A stretch of DNA of 38,092 bases from positions 1 through 38,092 of the forward strand of contig JAUUSJ010000022.1 of assembly GCA_030841965.1 (NCBI GenBank), in the 5' to 3' direction. The position numbers were made by a program, and so were the translations under genes. Positions 35,111-38,092 of the stretch are shown here, one piece after another. Under the pieces are notes generated by a model. It was not told the origin of the DNA and did not search any database. It was given only the letters and a program-made list of their open reading frames with translations. Origin of the DNA: Blautia sp. (GTDB lineage Bacteria; Bacillota; Clostridia; Lachnospirales; Lachnospiraceae). The stretch's first letter is position 1, and every line of letters begins with the position of its first letter.

Positions 35111-35338
35111 GGGAAGAGACGCGAAGAGAGTCCGTCGATATGTCCTCCCAAAACACGTTCGTTCCCACGGTTTTTCGACATACGCTGATATTTGCCGCTT
35201 CCCGCAAACTCGCACTTTCAGTGCTCAAACAGTGCTCCAGCGGCAAAGCTAAGTATATCGAAAAACCGCTCCACTCTCTATCGTTTTTGGAGGACATATC
35301 GACGGACTCTCTTCGCTGGGTATTGGCAAAACATTATG
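35111..35338 (-). repeat. Structured dispersed element, copy B
   Basis: Copy B is in the opposite orientation to A and C. The outer stem P1 is a perfect 28-bp inverted repeat (35121-35148 with 35289-35316). P2 is 35168-35183 with 35253-35268, P3 is 35191-35199 with 35239-35247, and the tip hairpin is GCACT-TTC-AGTGC at 35212-35224, 3 bp longer than in A. The conserved flank (TAATGTTTTGCCAATACCC on the minus strand) ends near 35338. The internal loop sequences equal those of A, while paired positions differ with compensation. It sits between the hydA terminator and the promoter of the AAA-ATPase-like gene. The rest of the 34909-35573 gap has no gene. A 71-aa frame at 35140-35355 lacks a ribosome site. 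Confidence 0.85.
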
Positions 35339-35465
35339 TAGAACAATTGGAATAAAAATTGATTTTCCTGATTAGGGTGTGCGTTGTACTGATTTATAGT
35401 AAATGTGATGTGGGGATAAGTAATCCGAAGTGAATTTAAAAGACTAGTTTTTATTGAAAGTTGCT

Positions 35466-35494
35466 TCGACAAATGTTTGCTGGTATGTTATATT
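35466..35494 (+). promoter_or_regulatory. Promoter of the AAA-ATPase-like gene
   Basis: TCGACA (35466-35471), 17 nt, TATATT (35489-35494) with TG one base upstream (extended -10). The leader to the ATG at 35574 is about 73 nt. Confidence 0.65.
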
Positions 35495-35573
35495 AGATTA
35501 TAGAAGGAAAAATTGTGTTTTAAGAGATAGGAAAAACTGTCCTTGAAAAATATTCTCGGAAGGAGAGGGGAGA

Positions 35574-37302
35574 ATGAAAAAAACAATTTCGATTGGAAGT
35601 CAGAGTTTTAAGTATTTGCGTGAGGAAGATTTATTTTATATCGATAAAACAGATTTTATTAAAGAATGGTGGGAGAATAAGGATATTGTTACGCTAATCA
35701 CCCGTCCGCGTCGTTTTGGGAAAACATTGAATCTTGATATGATGGAATGCTTTTTTTCTCGGAAATATGAAAATAGAGGAGATTTGTTTGAGGGGCTGTC
35801 TATTTGGAAGAATGAGAAGTATCGCCAGTTGCAGGGGAGTTTTCCTGTGATTTCGTTAAGTTTTGCTGATATTAAGGGGATATCTATGGAGGATACGAGA
35901 GAAGGAATAATTGCCGTGTTAGAGGAAGTATATAAGGAGCATTCTTATCTTTTGGAGGGCAATATTCTGAGCGAGATTGAAAAGAAAACATACAATACGT
36001 TTGGGCAGTATATTGATGAAAATAAAGACCCGAAAAAAGAGATTACGGATACAACAATAGCGTGGGCGTTAAAAAGGCTTATGTCTTATATGGAGCGGTA
36101 TTATGGAAGACAGGTTCTTGTTTTTCTTGATGAGTATGATACACCGTTGCAGGAGGCATATGTGAATGGTTACTGGTCTGAATTGACAGCATTGATACGA
36201 AGTATATTTAATTCTACATTTAAGACGAATAAATATTTGTACCGAGCTTTAATGACTGGAATTACAAGGATAAGTAAGGAGTCTATTTTTTCTGATTTGA
36301 ATAATTTTGAGGTTATTACGACTACATCGGAACAATATTGTAGTGCATTTGGTTTTACAGAAGATGAGGTATTTAAGGCTTTAGAAGAGAGAGGACTTTC
36401 TGCTGAAAAGGACGAGATTAAGTTTTGGTATGATGGTTTTATATTTGGGAGTAGAACGGATATTTATAATCCATGGTCTATCACTAAGTTTTTGGATTCA
36501 GGATTATACGGCTCGTATTGGGCGGATACTAGCTCGAACAAACTAGTCTCTAAGTTCATTAGACAAGGAACTCCAAAGTTAAAGATGCAAATGGAAGAGC
36601 TTCTTGCGGGAAATAGTTTAGAGACGGAGCTAGATGAACAGGTTATTTTTGAGCAGTTAAATCAAACAAAAGGAGCAATCTGGAGTCTTTTGGTTGCAAG
36701 TGGATATTTAAAACCAGTAAAAAAAGAATTTAAAAGAGAGATAGGTAAGTTCATCTATCAACTAAAGATTACGAATCATGAAGTTGAGTTGATGTTTAAA
36801 AATATGATTGCAAGGTTGGTTTCCAGAAGATATCACTTCCTACAGTGATTTTAAGGAGGCGCTTCTTGTCGGTGATTTGGATTATATGAATCAGTTTATA
36901 AATGAGGTGTCAGAAGAAATGTTTAGTAGCTTTGACGTTGGGAGAAAGCCGTCAGAAAAAACACATCCAGAGCGCTTCTACCATGGTTTTGTTCTGGGAC
37001 TTATTGTAGACTTGGCAGGTCGCTATTATATTCGCTCCAATAGACAGAGTGGTTTTGGAAGATACGATGTTATGATGGAACCCAAAAATTCCGCAGATGA
37101 TGCGATTATTATGGAGTTTAAAGTGTTTGACTCTAAAAAAGATATCACTCTTGAAAAAGCAATACAAAATGCCCTAGAGCAGATTGATAAAATGAAATAC
37201 GATAGGGAGTTAATTTCACGGGGAATTTCAAAGGAGAGAATTCGTCATTATGGATTTGCGTTTAACGGAAAGAAAGTATTGATTGGAGAGAAAAACATCT
37301 GA
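35574..37302 (+). pseudogene. AAA-ATPase-like / PD-(D/E)XK nuclease-like protein, frameshifted
   Basis: Two overlapping frames (35574-36848, 424 aa; 36808-37302, 164 aa) together form one protein of about 575 aa. The first part is an AAA-ATPase-like domain: TRPRRFGKTLNLDMM (Walker A at about 44-51) and VLVFLDEYDTPL (Walker B near 181). The second carries a PD-(D/E)XK-like core: SGFGRYDVMM and IIMEFKVFDS (Asp ... Glu-x-Lys). Family members read through as one chain, with GWF after the helix ending FKNMIA. Here GCAAGGTTGG at 36810-36819 has one A too many (GCA GGT TGG expected), so the first frame turns into RLVSRRYHFLQ and stops. It is either a real disruption or a sequencing error; no slippery site is evident. 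The family is common in gut anaerobes, function unknown. RBS GGAGAGGGGAGA is intact. Confidence 0.82.
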
Positions 37303-37308
37303 ATAATT

Positions 37309-37338
37309 CGCTCGTTTTTCTCCGAAAAATGGCTACTT
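37309..37338 (-). repeat. 30-bp dispersed hairpin repeat, copy 2
   Basis: Reverse complement of 1319-1348 with 29 of 30 bases identical. It begins 6 nt after the pseudogene stop codon and ends 37 nt before the udk ATG. The central hairpin is TTTTT-CTCCG-AAAAA here (one outer pair lost by the single difference). Confidence 0.75.
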
Positions 37339-37375
37339 ATATCATATCTAATCTACACAAAAAAAGGAGTAAGAA

Positions 37376-37981
37376 ATGAATTGTTTTATTATAGGAATTG
37401 CAGGTGGTTCTGGCTCGGGAAAATCCACCTTTACGAACCGCCTATTAGATTTATACAAAGACAAAATTACCGTAATTTATCACGATAATTATTATAAAAG
37501 ACAAGATAATCTATCATTAGAAGAGAGAAAAAAGATAAATTATGACCATCCAGACTCATTAGATACAAAAATGCTTGTCGAGCATATCAAAAAATTAAAA
37601 GAGGGAGAGGCGATTGAATGTCCAATTTACGATTATTCCATCCATAATCGAAAACCAGAGACAATCAAAATTCAACCAAGCCCCATCATTATAGTGGAAG
37701 GAATCTTGACATTCCAAGATAAAGAGCTTCGCAACCTGATGGATATTAAAATATTCATGGATGCGGATGCAGACGAGAGAATTACCAGAAGAATTCTTAG
37801 AGACGTAAAAGAACGAGGAAGAGATATGGAAGGAATCATCACCCAGTACTTAGAAACCGTTAAGCCAATGCATTATCTCTATGTTGAGCCGACAAAGAAC
37901 ATGGCAGACATCATTATAAACGACGGCAGAAACGATGTAGCATTCGACTTAATAAAAACCAAAATTGACTCCCTCCTATAA
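37376..37981 (+). CDS. udk: Uridine kinase
   Basis: A 201-aa P-loop kinase of pyrimidine salvage that phosphorylates uridine and usually cytidine with ATP or GTP. Walker A is GGSGSGKST at residues 10-18. The uridine-kinase signatures YHDNYYKRQD, NYDHPDSLDT, PIYDYSIHNR and IIVEGILTF follow in order, with RRILRDVKERGRD as the lid region. The length matches the family (about 205-210). AAAGGAG lies 8 nt before the ATG. It stands alone after the AAA-ATPase-like pseudogene. No terminator is visible before structured element copy C, which begins about 30 bp after the stop codon. Confidence 0.93.
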   Translation: MNCFIIGIAGGSGSGKSTFTNRLLDLYKDKITVIYHDNYYKRQDNLSLEERKKINYDHPDSLDTKMLVEHIKKLKEGEAIECPIYDYSIHNRKPETIKIQPSPIIIVEGILTFQDKELRNLMDIKIFMDADADERITRRILRDVKERGRDMEGIITQYLETVKPMHYLYVEPTKNMADIIINDGRNDVAFDLIKTKIDSLL

Positions 37982-38014
37982 ATGTTAAAATTCTCTGGAT
38001 GATTATATATTATC

Positions 38015-38092
38015 TAATGTTTCGCCAGTACACAGCGAAGAGAGCAAGCAGATATCTCCTCCGTAAACGATAGAGAGTGGAGCGGTTTTTCG
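38015..38092 (+). repeat. Structured dispersed element, copy C (cut by window end)
   Basis: TAATGTTTCGCCAGTACACA is followed by the left P1 arm (38035-38062, variable block CAAGCAG), then the conserved GATAGAGAGTGG and the start of P2 (GCGGTTTTTCG) at the last base. It has the same orientation as copy A. The right half lies beyond the window. From the rule seen in A and B, a perfect partner of 38035-38062 is predicted about 140-155 nt downstream. Confidence 0.85.

Overview
The window reads as chromosomal DNA of a low-GC anaerobic Clostridia member, most likely a Lachnospiraceae species. Four things point that way: a trimeric NADH-linked [FeFe]-hydrogenase operon, very large secreted multidomain proteins ending in repeats of the Y-x-x-x-Y-x-N-N type, an AAA-ATPase/PD-(D/E)XK-like gene of the kind expanded in gut Firmicutes, and AT-rich codon use with strong AGGAGG ribosome sites. 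The species call is inference. No tRNA gene, CRISPR array, phage gene or transposase gene was found.

Layout. Bases 1-200 hold the 3' tip of a 23S rRNA and the rRNA-operon terminator. A Ser/Thr-rich lipoprotein and an A24 prepilin peptidase follow. On the minus strand (5660-2102) lies a complete dTDP-L-rhamnose operon in the order rfbA-rfbB-rfbD-rfbC. It diverges from glmS, so nucleotide-sugar supply for envelope glycans is concentrated here. A MATE exporter follows. Then come two giant secreted proteins. The first (2260 aa) joins a phosphodiester-glycosidase domain, a purple-acid-phosphatase-like metallophosphoesterase and cell-wall-binding repeats. The second (1396 aa) carries a CotH-type kinase domain. 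Their C-terminal repeats and Fn3 modules are related.

The middle has a minus-strand MerR-methyltransferase fusion, a nucleotidyltransferase, polyphosphate kinase, a zinc-ribbon membrane protein, a CorA-type transporter and a zinc-dependent phospholipase C-like protein. The right third has hydC-hydB-hydA, a frameshifted AAA-ATPase/nuclease-like gene and uridine kinase.

The most unusual content is intergenic. A dispersed element of about 185-200 bp occurs in two full copies (A near 22343-22554, B near 35111-35338), one copy cut by the window end (C, 38015-38092) and two remnants (D at 5811-5839, E at 35013-35040). Each full copy folds into a long rod closed by a perfect 26-28 bp stem. The copies differ at many paired positions, but the differences are compensated on the opposite arm. 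Two G.U pairs make one strand the better RNA candidate. I cannot match it to a named RNA family or insertion element. A second short repeat (30 bp, hairpin-forming) occurs at 1319-1348 and 37309-37338. A promoter-plus-terminator unit without an ORF at 29461-29670 looks like a separate small RNA.
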